From positions 13,825,966-13,889,965 of the forward strand of contig OU015490.1 in NCBI GenBank assembly GCA_907164885.2: a stretch of DNA of 64,000 nt, in the 5' to 3' direction. The position numbers and the translations under genes are program-made. The notes under the pieces are model-generated. The model had not been told where the DNA came from. It saw only the letters and a program-made list of their open reading frames with translations, and searched no databases. This DNA comes from Dolomedes plantarius (lineage: Eukaryota; Arthropoda; Arachnida; Araneae; Dolomedidae). This document shows, in pieces, positions 51,481-62,800 of this stretch; within the stretch, counting starts at the first letter, position 1; each line of letters opens with the position of its first letter.

Positions 51481-53417
51481 TGTTCAGAGTACCTGGAGCC
51501 ACACTCTCCTCCTTTTTGAGCAACAGGTACGTGACTCTGGAGGAGAATGGCATCAAAACAGAAAAACAAACTTTCGGGGGCTGCCCACAAGGTAGCTGTT
51601 TGGGTCCCCTACTATGGAACATAGTGGCGGATACAGCCCTGTAGCAACCACACCAGAATCCAAGCTTTCGCGGACGACTTCCTCCTAGCTATAAAGGGCC
51701 CGGATAAGCAAACGCTAACTAAAAACATTAACGACTCCCTAGGAAAATTCAACCGTTGTGTGGAGAATCACAAGTTAAACATTAAGGGCCTGTTCACATA
51801 GGAGTCCGTTGCGTAGCGTTAAGGAAAAGATGACGTTGAGACGAAAACAAACCAATCATAGGCGTTAAAAATTTCATTGTTAATCGTTTGGAGGCCTATG
51901 ATTGGTTTATTTTCGTCTCAACGTCATCTTTTCCTTAACGCAACGCAACGGACTCCTATGTGAACAGGCCCTTACTGGGACAAAACCCAAATTATGTATT
52001 ATAATCGGCCTCGGATCCCAGGAGGTCTAGGATTACGTAAAAAAGATAAAATAGAAGGCATTAAAGTCAAGAATAAAACTCTCAAATCGGTAGACTACAT
52101 TAAATACTTAGGAGTAACAATACACAACTCACACAACTGGTACACTCACTGCAAGACACAAGTTTACAAGGTCAGGGAAACCTTCAATTTTCTAGGGAAA
52201 CTCGCCAACAAGCGCTGGGGTGTCCACCCAAAACTAATCAAAATTTGGTACAAAACGGTCGCGAAAAAATTCTTAACATACGGGGCTCCAATCTGGGGGC
52301 TCAAGACGGAGAAAAGGTGCGAGGAAGAGCTAGGTAAATGTCAGCGACACTTCCTCTTGGCAATCACCAAGGCCAACCGCACTTCCCCAACCTCAGCACT
52401 GCACGTTCTTTCAGGCATTCCACCCTTTCAACTCACGGTAAAATATGAGGCAGTACTAGGTCTCGTTAGCAGGCTAGGTGTGAAGCAGGAACTATTCGGT
52501 GTAACGTACGACGCGGAAGACTACATAAAGATACTAATATTTGGCATACCCATCCGGAAAATTCAGTACTAGTGGATGAGTCCCCCATATCTAGGCTATT
52601 AGAAATCTACACCGATGGGTCAAAAACGGGCTTGGGCACAGGCGCAGCCTTTGTAGCCTACTGGGACGACCAAGAAGTTTACACCTGGTCAGTCCGCTTG
52701 CCCAGCGGCAATAGTGTGTTTCAAGCCAAGCTCCATGCCATTATCCAGGCGACCGCGTGGGCTCGAACCCAAAACGAACCCTTTAGAATACTATCCGACA
52801 GTCGCTCATCAATCCAGGCAATCAACAAGCCATTCACGAGAACCCCACACCTCGCGGAGCTCCACAACTTGATTAGGTTATCGGACGGCAACTTCAACAT
52901 AAAGTGGGTAAAGGCACATATTGGCATTAAAGGCAACGAACGTGCCGACGAGCTGGCCAAACTTTCGGCAAATTACCAGTCCCAGCCAATAACAAAAATC
53001 CCTTGGCCACGCTCGTTGCTAAAGAAAAGACTAAAAACAGCCATTATGGAAGAATGGCAGTACATCTGGCAAAATAGTAGTATCGGGAGACAAATTTACA
53101 AATTCTTCCCGGCCGTCCAATTAGATAGGCTAGTCTGCGACCGGTACCTAGTCCAACTATAAACAGCCCACGGTAACTTCCCGGTTTACCTGCATAGGTT
53201 TAAAATTTGGGACACCGACTTATGCGCCTGCGGTGAGAGGGGGGATTGCCCCCTCCGCAAGTACCCACACCTAATAAATCCAACACAGTTTAATTATAAC
53301 ATCTGGATCAAACAACTAGCAGAAAATAGATGGGTAAAACTAAAAATTATGCACTGGCTACTCCAAAACATAGACAACATAAATGACTATCACGCTAAAA
53401 ACACCACAACAACATAA
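51468..53417 (+). pseudogene. Non-LTR polyprotein: RT palm, thumb, RNase H
   Basis: RT pieces: FRVPGATLSSFLSNRYVTLE, TFGGCPQGSCLGPLLWNI (motif B), then a frameshift, IQAFADDFLLAIKGPDK (catalytic FADD), the MITE, and 51994-52569 with KSVDYIKYLGVTIHNSHNW and the thumb WGVHPKLIKIWYKTVAKKFL. The RNase H domain starts near 52572 in another frame: IYTDGSKTGLG (Asp), VFQAKLHAIIQ, RILSDSRSS (Asp), GNERADELAK (Asp). The Glu normally in FQAELHAI is Lys (AAG for GAG), so RNase H should be inactive. TAA at 53160-53162 interrupts; the frame goes on to a Cys/His-containing tail (DLCACGERGD) and stops at 53415-53417. Confidence 0.9.
51785..51972. mobile_element. Tourist-like (PIF/Harbinger-type) MITE, copy 2
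   Basis: Palindromic element with ends GGGCCTGTTCACATAGGAGT and its complement, flanked by TTA/TAA. Inner TAGCGTTAAGGAAAAGATGA and CTATGATTGGTTTATTTTCG blocks are also mirrored. Three further copies lie at 27300, 56073 and 56260. It interrupts the non-LTR RT domain. Confidence 0.88.
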
Positions 53418-53667
53418 CACTCTCCAAACACTAACACGATACAAAATACAAACCTTCTCTCGTTGTTCCAGGTACGTATAACTACCACTAATAGCTAACA
53501 CTTAGGACCCCAAATTGCCCTACTAACACACCACTAACTTTCTCTCTTTATTCTATCCTGCTTCTGCTCACTTCTTCTATCCTATTATAAAAAAAAATAA
53601 AAAACTGTTCGTATATACACTTATACGAACCGCAGGGCCCACCCACTTTTTTCTCCAAGTGATGTAG

Positions 53668-53919
53668 GAAGTGCCAAGTAAGAAGAAAATTTGTGCCATC
53701 ACAAAGAGGACTGGTTAGGGTCTACGGTGCAAAGCCTGGATCACGGCAACGGAAAGAAGACGACAATGGTACAGCCGGCTCTCCCGGAGAGGCCTTTGGC
53801 TCGGAGAATCAAAATCAACTAGTGGACTTGTTAGTAACCCTCCCGGGAGAGCACACAACAAACAGCAAAGAAGGCGTCTTCAACCTATTCTACAAGAGGA
53901 TCCACTTGAACCGGCTAAG
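53668..53919 (+). CDS. Possible exon of an unidentified gene
   Basis: A frame without stops runs between a pyrimidine-rich acceptor (TTTTTTCTCCAAGTGATGTAG ending 53667, trimmed to its AG) and a consensus donor CTAAG/GTAAGT at 53919. It reads KCQVRRKFVPSQRGLVRVYG, then KEDDNGTAGSPGEAFGSENQ, NQLVDLLVTLPGEHTTNSKE and GVFNLFYKRIHLNRLR. Base composition is more balanced than the neighbourhood. I do not recognise the protein. It follows the non-LTR 3' UTR, so it could also be part of another retroelement's ORF1. Confidence 0.3.
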
Positions 53920-55894
53920 GTAAGTAGTTTTTGCCTATGTAAGGGGGGGGGGGGGGAGACGTCTCCGGATTCAGTGCAAGGTTCGAATTCGCCACCTTCC
54001 CATAGTTGGGGGGTCCTCTTTTCACCCATTCCCCAGATTTGTATTCAAGTTTGAGTTCTTCGTCATAAACTTGGGTTTTTGTTCTACCTGGTCTACAACG
54101 TTCTTTCGGCAGTTAGGACTCCCCGCTTTGGTTGGGGCTAAGCCCTTACCCGCTTTGGTAAGGGCTTAGCCCCGACCAAAGCGGGCATGGTAGGGTTAAC
54201 TTGTTAGGACCTGCTATGATGAGTGAAGTGGCACGTACTAGCGTGAAATCGCATGGACTTAACCTGTCGTCAGTAACCTGGTACGGCTAAGTTTCATTTT
54301 GTTTATTTTTGTTTATTTTATTAGTCACCCCATTAACTTTTTTCTCAGTTTTAATGATCTGAATTTTTTTCCGGACGATAATAGCGATAGTCCGAGTTTA
54401 GAGCACGCCGCTTCACGGGGGAACTTACGCAGGGCGGGCCACGTCTCGCGTCGATGAACACTTGTGAGAATGCGAGAGACGGGCCCGGGGAAAGCGCTGT
54501 CGCCTCCAAAATTATGACCACAACTCCCCTTTCGGCTAAGTTGGCAACCGGATAGTCCATGCAGCGATACCGCAAAATTCTCCTTGGCTTTTTTTTCTTC
54601 CCGGTCTCGCGCTTCGCTCCACTCCACTAATTGTGTTTTGTTGGGTACTTTCTATTTTCTAGGCCCACGAGCATCCTTTTTGACTCAATGCCCTTCCTTG
54701 CTCTTCTAAATTGTTCTTCCTCAGGGTGACCTAATTGGCCTCTCTCGCCATTTCTCTGGCGTTTCAACCAGTACCTCTGCGCGGGTCGAGTCTCCGTCTT
54801 GCCGTCCGGTGTGTGTGCCGCTAGGGGCAGGGGGCTTGGCGGAGGGTGTGCGTGGAGTAGCCGCCGTCTGCGGTCTATACCCACGGACGGGAATCCAAAC
54901 CCGGATGGTCTAAATGTTGCCACGACGGGTCCCGCCTCGTGCATTTTGAAGCTCGATAGGAGATACGACGATGCGGCAGATGTGCACTCTCCTATAGACA
55001 AATGAGTACTGCCAGCTATCGTGGTATAGGAATGTGACGCGCGTCTCACAGAAACCTGCGGGAACCTCGATAGCTATCAGGAGTGACGCTGGTGTCAGAA
55101 AGGTATCGACGGCACGTGTGAATCCCAACAGCAGTTGCTCTGCATTTCTTCTTATCGGATTGAAAATGACGCAGCGTCCCGATAACTTTTGAAGCAAGTG
55201 TGCACCGGCACTAAGGTTTGCAAAAATTATCCTCTCGAACTTAAAAATTAAAACTTTTTAACTGTAAACATGACTCTGCACGTTCATGAGTCACTTATCG
55301 CATAGTGATTCCATGGTAGCTGAAAATTTACAGATTAAGTAATATGTAGCTCGTGTCTCTTAATTTTCATTCAACTAACTACTCCACTCACATTTAATGA
55401 ACCTATACCGTTTTTTATCCAAACGGGACATACCGTTATACCCGTTATACACTATATAACGGGACATCCCGTTATATGGTGGTCCTTGTGTATATGGTAG
55501 ATTTTAAGTTTAACGTATCTCGCTTCTCAGAATTTTCCCACAATTTCCTAAAATGACTGCTTACAGCGATAGGTCCATTTTATTCTGCTATTTCATACTT
55601 CCCGAATCATGTGTTAAAATGAACATAAAATCGTACTCAGATGGATATCTTAAACTCACTGTAGGAGAATAATAATAAATAAACATAAAATGCGGCTAAA
55701 GAATGCAAGATTTTGTTTAAAACTTTCAGATAACGGGATGTTTAAAACTTCTCTAAAGGTTCTCTAAAGGAATCAAAACCTAAGGTAAGACAAAATTGTT
55801 GTATGTCTAATTAGTATTATTATTTTATCTCATATCTTAACATTTTCATTTCTGAAAGGATTGAAAATGATCTGAATTTCATCGGATTGCCAAA
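53920..55894. other. GC- and CpG-richer region without recognised gene
   Basis: Unlike the rest of the window this stretch has many CpGs (for example 54400-55190). Open frames on both strands up to 140 codons show no conserved motif. It contains poly-G at 53944-53956 and a hairpin at 54122-54185. It could hold a CpG-rich promoter or an unrecognised element. Confidence 0.4.
54122..54185. repeat. Hairpin with 29-bp arms
   Basis: CCCGCTTTGGTTGGGGCTAA... (54122-54150) and its complement (54157-54185) differ at one base (a G-T pair in the folded strand). The loop is 6 bases. The third CGCTTTGG copy lies in the loop. Confidence 0.92.
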
Positions 55895-56072
55895 GAAGAA
55901 TCTAGCTATCGCGGAATTCTGTTCGATGGTTACCTTTAATCGTGAGAGGTACGTGAGGTCGTCCCGAAGTCTCCCCATTTGTTCGGTCAGCAGCTAAAAA
56001 ATCGGTAATTTTGATCCTCTGACGTCACAGGTTTCACGGTCAATTCGGAATCGACGCAAGTGTTGTTTCTAC

Positions 56073-56250
56073 GGACCTGTTCACATAGGAATCCGGTAGC
56101 GGAGCGTTAAAATATTGAAATATATTTAACCAATGACAAACCTCCAACCGATTAGAAACGAAATTTTTAACGCCTATGATTGGTTTATTTTCGTCTCAAC
56201 GTCATCTTTCCTTTAACGCTCCGCTACCGGACTCCTATGTGAACAGGCCC
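56073..56250. mobile_element. Tourist-like MITE, copy 3
   Basis: Starts GGACCTGTTCACATAGGAAT and ends CCTATGTGAACAGGCCC, then TTA. Inner AACGCCTATGATTGGTTTAT is as in copy 2. Confidence 0.85.
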
Positions 56251-56259
56251 TTAGAGTTT

Positions 56260-56423
56260 GGGCCTGCTCACATAGAATCCATCAGTGTCAGCGTTTCTCG
56301 CATTGAAATATAGTAACCAATTACAAACGTCCAAACGATTAGCAAAATAATTTGTTAAGGCCTGCGATTGGTTTAAAATATGTCAGTACGAGTAACGCTG
56401 ACGAAATCTACGTGAACAGGCCC
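56260..56423. mobile_element. Tourist-like MITE, copy 4
   Basis: Starts GGGCCTGCTCACATAGAATC and ends CTACGTGAACAGGCCC. Only 9 bp separate it from copy 3. The word TTTCTACGG lies just left of copy 3 (about 56067-56073 region) and again right of copy 4 (56424-56432). Confidence 0.8.
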
Positions 56424-57135
56424 TTTCTACGGAGAGGTTTTTGGGGGGTAATAGAGATGTAGGATGAATTAAGGGCATCTTTAGTGCTACTTTTTGCCAA
56501 CAAGGGGCTAAAAAAGATAAAGTCGTAAGGTGATTTCGGTGATGTCATCGGGTTCTCGAGTAACTTAAAAACCTGCTCCCCCGAATTTCGTTTTTAGGAT
56601 GCATGTGGCAGAGCATAGTTCTCTAGGGACCAAAAAAAAAAGCTTTAAGAAGGACTTTCATAAATTCTTCAGCGGTATGACGTCATACGGCGAGATCTTT
56701 AGCTTCGCGGACATGGCGGAGACCGTATTACCCCGTTCTTCTCGGGATTTTAAAAATCTCGCAAATTCCAGTATCCTTGCGGTTCTGCGACACCCGACAA
56801 CGTGAGGGACACGTGAGATCGTGCCGAAAGCTCTGTGTTTCTTCGATCTGTCGCCGAAAAATCGGTAATTTCTATAAACTGACTTTACCGCTTTCACGGT
56901 TAACACGGAATCGGCGCGAACGCTATATTTTCGGGTTTCTGAGTAGAGGTCTTTTGGATTAATAGACCTTCAGGATGAATAAATGGCGTCTCTAGTGCTT
57001 TTTTTTTGTCAGTAAGGTGCAGAAAAAACGATATACTCGTATGGCGATGAAGTGATGTCCTCACTTTCTAAAGTAACTTCAAACCCGCGCCCCCGTGTAC
57101 TTTTTGGGATACATTCGGCAGAGCATAGTTTGGTA

Positions 57136-58098
57136 CTTTCCTATTATACCGACCCATCGCCAACCTCTTGGCGGTTAAAGCCGGTTGATTTCCCATCACA
57201 CCGACCTGGCGCCAACGCGCAACAAGTGGAGAGGCGACTCTTGCGAGACCCTGGATTAATATCTGAGATATTTTCTTTCTAAAATGGCGGTGTCTAAAGT
57301 GAATACGTTGTGGTGAAAATGAATAAATCTAAAGTGAATACGTTGTTAAGTGCAAATAACTCTATTTACATTTACATTTAATCCTGGTAATAATAGATTG
57401 CTGGAGAGGGTACAGAAAAAAAAGACCTCGATGACGCGGAGTACTTGTAGATACATTTGACTGTTAATCATAAATACAAATTTATGGATCCCCAAACTGG
57501 CGTCCTTATGCAAAACATCGAAAGGCTGTAAGTGTAGAAACAAACAACAACGAGAAACGAACAAATTACATTTAGATTCATACCTCGCAGAGTTCATATG
57601 GAGGCACACTTTGAACGAAGATCCTTTTGAAACAATGTTGACAGGAATTTCAAAATTTATGCCATCGAAAATAGAAATGTAGTTATCGATGATTATAAAT
57701 TAGTTATCAAAAATATGTCATGTGATAAAAATGTCCGTATTATCTCATTTTATTTCATTTTATTTCTTTAAGAGGACGGCGGACCTTAAAAAAATCAGCA
57801 AAAATCGACCCCAACCCCTTTTTTTAACCCTCATAGTATTCCCGAAACTTTATAGTATCTTATTAAAAAAAAGGTATACAAATATCTTGCTTAATAAAGA
57901 GGTTATTAACATTTAAAATTTGAAAAAAGAAACAAAACAAAACAAAACAAAAAACCTCGAGGCCTTCTAAATTTTAGTAAAATTGCAAACAATGGTGTGT
58001 CAAGAAAAAAACTAAAAGTTAATTTTTATCATAATACATATTATTTAATGATAATTCTACTTAAAAACAAAGTTAATTTGAGCAAATTGTAATATATG
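57136..58098. other. Non-coding stretch, nothing recognised
   Basis: Short repeats ATACCGACCCATCGCCAAC and ACACCGACCTGGCGCCAAC near 57145 and 57200 suggest a further small duplication. An (AAAAC)n run is at 57926-57950. No gene. Confidence 0.4.
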
Positions 58099-58412
58099 TG
58101 AGGCGGTGAAAGTGGCGTAAGTCAAGTTAGAGTCATTTTGAGAAACAAAGCGTTTTACTGCAAAAACTACAAAAAATTCCACTATAAATTGAAGAAATTA
58201 TAACTAATAATAATTAATAATGATAATGATTATTATAATATTAAAATTAATTGTTATTAATTATAATAATGAAATTATTATAGTTAATAATAATTATAAT
58301 AATAATTATTATTTGCAATTCCACAATAAATTGAACATGGAGATCACATTTTTGCCCTCAGATAAAAAAAGTTGAAAATGTGACTTACACCACTTTGCCT
58401 TTCACCGCCTCA
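58099..58412. mobile_element. Palindromic MITE with TAA-repeat centre
   Basis: TGAGGCGGTGAAAGTGGCGT at 58099 and its near complement ending CTTTCACCGCCTCA at 58412 form inverted ends of about 30 bp. AATTCCACTATAAATTGAAG / AATTCCACAATAAATTGAAC and a palindromic ATTATAATAAT array fill the middle (58195-58320). Superfamily unclear. Confidence 0.75.
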
Positions 58413-58909
58413 TTTGCTAATTAGAGGAATTTTAGAGCTTCTTATACGTGAGCATTAAAGATAAGTTAAGAAAATTCTTTAAATGCATTTTTCTCAAAAC
58501 AAATTATTTCATATTTTTTGTGTGTTCAAAATGCTCCTTGCTTCTCATTTTTTTGTTGTTCAAATTTTATGATATTTCAAAGAGACCATAGTGGAACTTG
58601 TTTTAACAAATCTGTGTATATTTTTTAGTATGCGAGTTTTTTAAGTACTGTCGATAAGCTCCAGTATGTAAGGATACATGAAATTGTGCTGAAAATTTTG
58701 TTAAAATCTAAAAAATATATATAGAGAATATGAACTTACCATCCAATTATAAAATGGACACTCAGATTTGTTCGTATGTTACTATTGAATAATATGAAAC
58801 AGATATTAATTGGAAATACTCGAATTTGTGACGCATGGAGCATTTTAAAAAGTTTTTGAAAATTTTGAAAATTTAGATCTAAAAAATTTAAAAATAAAAT
58901 TTTACAGTT

Positions 58910-59353
58910 TTTACCATGTTTTTATTAACTCTCTTTCTTGTTTGTTTGTTTGTTTGTTTGTTTGTGTGTGTGTTTGTCCCGTGCAAATCTTGCAATCGAT
59001 TTTTAACTAACTTCCCGACTAGCTAGACATTTGAAACTTTTAGAATAGCTCAGAACACGATGACAATGCATTCTTTTGATACTTTTAGCCATCTTTAAGC
59101 AGATTTGAATCCATTTTCAGTTAATTTTGTTTTGTAGACTGGTGCAGCCATCTATCGGCCGGGACGGGAACGAAAAGTGAAACGCAAGTTAACTTCCATT
59201 TGACTTCATTTTCTTTCAAGTCGATGGGATAATTCATCCAAAAACTTTTTAAAAAGTATTTATTAATACATAGAATTGTCAAGTTTATATTATTCAACAG
59301 AAAATTTAAAAACATGGTATATAAAAAGGTCTTTTTATCTTGTAATTATTCCA
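58910..59353 (+). repeat. Dispersed repeat, copy 2
   Basis: Same sequence and orientation as 9171-9583 but with a longer TTTG run (58938-58970). Confidence 0.7.
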
Positions 59354-59814
59354 ATTGAAGTATCTCGAAAATGAGAGAAACCCTCAGTTTTTCGCACATC
59401 CATTCCCTGTCTTCGCGGTCAACGGCACAGGATCCTGTTGGAACGTACATAATCCTGTACGTTCCAACTATCTGTGTTCTTTTCATCTTCGGCCAAAATG
59501 GAGCGACCAAAGATGCGCGACGTTGAAGAAGGCCTTGTATAACTGGCGCTCAGTGCCGGCGGGAGAACTGGGGTCGTTTATTAATGAATCTGTAGAACTT
59601 TGAAAGGTGATAGACGCTGCCGAAGTCGAACTTTTATTTTGTTCAATAAATTGCATCTTGTTATAAGATGCCATCGAGAATAGTACTAAAATCCATTGTA
59701 ACATGAGAGTCACGTATGCTTGTCTACTGCATGCTATTGGCCACGGTGGAAGTTAAATTGTGATCCCGGAATAATGGTCATGGGGGGGGGGGCAAAGATA
59801 TATCCGTATCAACA
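59354..59814. other. Unassigned segment, possibly LTR-like
   Basis: Contains a 12-bp-arm hairpin TTGGAACGTACA..TGTACGTTCCAA near 59440-59470 and TTCAATAAATTGCATCTTGT near 59641, which resembles an LTR polyadenylation region. No partner or coding sequence. Confidence 0.25.
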
Positions 59815-62800
59815 CATGGGCGGATACAGCCGATTTTCAAGGGGATGTTATGGAATTTCCCCTGTGCAGCGGATGGACCGAGGGGCCTCCCCCAGAAAAA
59901 ATTGAAATATACAGTGCTTGAAAATTTCTTTTTTGGGCTATTTTAAGTGCCTCAAAATCCCCTTAAACGTTATTTTAAACCAAGAAATTTACATTCTCTA
60001 TGAATGTAAGACGAGAACCATGGCATTTTATTCAAACAAGATACATTTAGATTTTTATTTTAATTAATAACCATCTTGGTACAATTTTATAGCATATTGG
60101 TACATTTTTCATAATGTTATTGTTATGTAAACGATTTCAAACCTAATTAACTTAAATAAAATGTTACAAAATTATCTCAAATCTTAAGCTATTGGGGACA
60201 AAGGATCATATCAGGCTATATTATGTAAAGACAATATTTTAAAATCTAATTAAACCTATTAAAAACTTTTAATATTTTATATTTAATAAAGTAAAATACA
60301 TTGCTCCCTTTGTCTTAGCTGTGATAATTTAACATATAAAATAAACTGATATTCGGGCAATTTTATTTAGGTTTAAGTTGACAAAAACAAGTTTTGGCTT
60401 AAACAGCAAAGTCCAACTTGCCCTTCTTCATTTTAGCAAACCTATTCACGACATTCTTTGGATCAACTTTGTCCGCAATTCCTATGTGAATGATTAGCAG
60501 TGCTAATGCTACAAGTCTATCCTCTGTCATAGTTGTTCTCATCCAGTCCTTCAGCCTTCGAAGGGTTGAAAAAGATCTCTCGGCAGTAGCTGTGCTAACC
60601 GGCGGAGTTGCAAAAATCTTCACCAATTCGTGTATTGCAGGATAAACCTCTTTTTCACACTTGATGAGAGTTTGAATGCCTATATCTGGAATTTATTCAT
60701 TTCTTGTCTTTAGTTGCTGATTTAACCATTTGTTTTGCCACAGGGCAACTTTTTATCGCTAAAAACAGCTCCACTATGACTTAAAATGTTCCCCACAGTA
60801 AACTGAAATCTAGCAAACAAGACCTTAGCTGATTCTCTTAGGTTTGTTGGGGACATTTTAACAACCGAAGTGGTTATCAGGACTGATAGTTCAAGGAGTT
60901 TCTTAATGTTATCAGGGAATCTATCTTTGATAGCTTGAAGTATCCTGTCTAATATCGGAATGTAAATTATAGTTCTGTAGAATTCCTCAGGATCGATAAT
61001 GTTGGGGTTGGTTCGTTTTTTTGCCTTTGAGCAATACGAGGCAAAGACCGTATTGCATGTTCCGTATAACTTCGTACCCATATGTTCAGCTAAACCTGTT
61101 GCTACGAGATATACATCATGCAAAAACTCTTCACACTCTCTCTGTTCCAAGGTAGAACAAGTGGATTGAAGGGCTTCACTGGCTTCTTTTTGGTCAATGC
61201 TCTTTTTTTTTTGTTGTTGTTGTTTTGGAATAGCCGGCTTAGTGGAAGAGTTATAGCTAATATGTCTGCTAGAGATGCTATGGAAACTAGTAAATAACTA
61301 ATACTTATATTATTCAAAAGAGACAGTGCTTTGGTAGCTGCTTCAGTTTCTTTCTAAGTACTTACAACTTAATCACTTCGGGAATTTTTGGAAGGCTTGA
61401 ACAAAACAAATGAATACTATCGTGGCGTTCCACCCATGTTGTTTGGCAGAGCCCTATAAGCTGTCTGCCTAATTTTTGTTTTAAGACAGAGTCTTTCTTT
61501 GGGCTTGCTGTAAAAAAAATCTGTTTTCATTGTGTCGGCTTCACTTCTGACCTCTTGAATCTCAGAGGCCTTTGTCAGTGTCAAATTCAAAGCATGGTTT
61601 AAGCACGGGCAGTGGGTGGCGTTGACAGCATAACGTTTTTCAGCATTTACTGCTCCCTTTACCTCAGACACCATAGTACTACATCCATCAGTGGCTATTC
61701 CTACACAGTTTTCTGGGTCCAATTTTTTAAAATTAATCAATGTACAGCACTTCCTATCATTTCACCAGTCAAGGATGGTTCACTTAAATAAGTTAAGTCT
61801 TCTTCTTGTTCAAAAGCTTCAACGGGATTTCTGGTATCCACAAAGTTCAGGAAATCTTCATAAACATGTCCTTCATAGCAGTAGCGTGTGGAAAATGTCA
61901 ATTGTGAATCATGAGCAGCATCTGTTGTTTCATCAAATAATATGCTATAGAATTTTGCAGCGCAGGTTGACTGGAGATGTTTGCTGAAATTCTCATCTCC
62001 TGATTCGATACGAAAACGCATCAGTTCTCTGAAATTTCTTTCGTTTTGTGTTTGAATTTCCTTTATTACGCTATCATCATCCAGGTGGCCTCTTAGTGGA
62101 AAGTTTTGTTTCCCCAGAAACAAAATTCACTTGACCATGGAAGACAACATTTTTCTGTTTAACTCCACTTGCTTGAGGTGGCCTTTATCTTGTATATTTC
62201 TCACACTAAGTTGAGGAGACTGCACTATTACCAGAAATTCTTTACCAGCTTCGACAGCTTTCTTATGGTAAAGATGGTTTCCATGTTGTATTAGACAACC
62301 ATCTTTGCCAAGCAGTTTTCGAAACTCGGTCACAGGTTTTACCACTAATTTTTGAAAATTTACCTTTCTAGCAGTCAAACTTGATAAAAATAATGGGCAA
62401 TAGCGGCAATAAAGCCCTTGCTGTGACTTTGAAAAGACGAGCCAAGGAAACTTTGTAAATAGTTCTAGATTAGGCCGGCGATTCCAGATCTCCCCTCACT
62501 GCCTTTTGGGACTATGCCTAATGGGATATCTTTGAGGTTGATTCCAATGACGTAGCAGTATCATTTCCTTAGTAAAATCATCCAGCTTACGTGCCTTTTA
62601 GATAAATTCACCATTATCATATTCATTGGTTGATGTGGTCGGAACATCGGCACTATTAAATCTGGAGCGGCTTCAAATCCAACGGATTTTTCAGTAGTTC
62701 CGTCAAACAACACTTTTTAGGCAACTTCTGGATGGGTTTCTACATTTGAAACTGTTAAAGAAGACACTTGATCCTTTTGGCTGTCATCGTTCGATGTTGG

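Larger units (their letters stand above)
51468..53620 (+). mobile_element. Non-LTR retrotransposon (R1/I-like), 5'-truncated
   Basis: Starts inside the RT domain at about 51468 and runs through RT, RNase H and a Cys-His tail to a 3' UTR after 53417, with A-rich sequence at 53587-53604. 5' truncation is the normal product of target-primed reverse transcription. A Tourist-like MITE (51785-51972) is inserted in it. The 5' half (ORF1, endonuclease, RT fingers) is missing. Confidence 0.85.
55895..57135. repeat. Diverged tandem duplication, broken by two MITEs
   Basis: Unit a (55895-56072 plus 56432-56625) and unit b (56750-57135) share, in order: GTGAGRGRYACGTGAGRTCG, AAAAATCGGTAATTT, TTTCACGGTYAAYWCGGAATC, GAGRTYTTTKGG, AGGATGAATWA, GGCRTCTYTAGTGCT, and GGCAGAGCATAGTT. 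Unit length is about 390 bp without the MITEs. No protein recognised. Confidence 0.75.

Noticed and set aside
53975..54000. tRNA-like T-arm GGTTCGAATTC
   Set aside because: No matching T stem, anticodon arm or acceptor stem around it.
54325..55197. Several 70-140 codon frames in the CpG-rich region
   Set aside because: GC-rich DNA lowers stop frequency on all frames; none shows conserved motifs.
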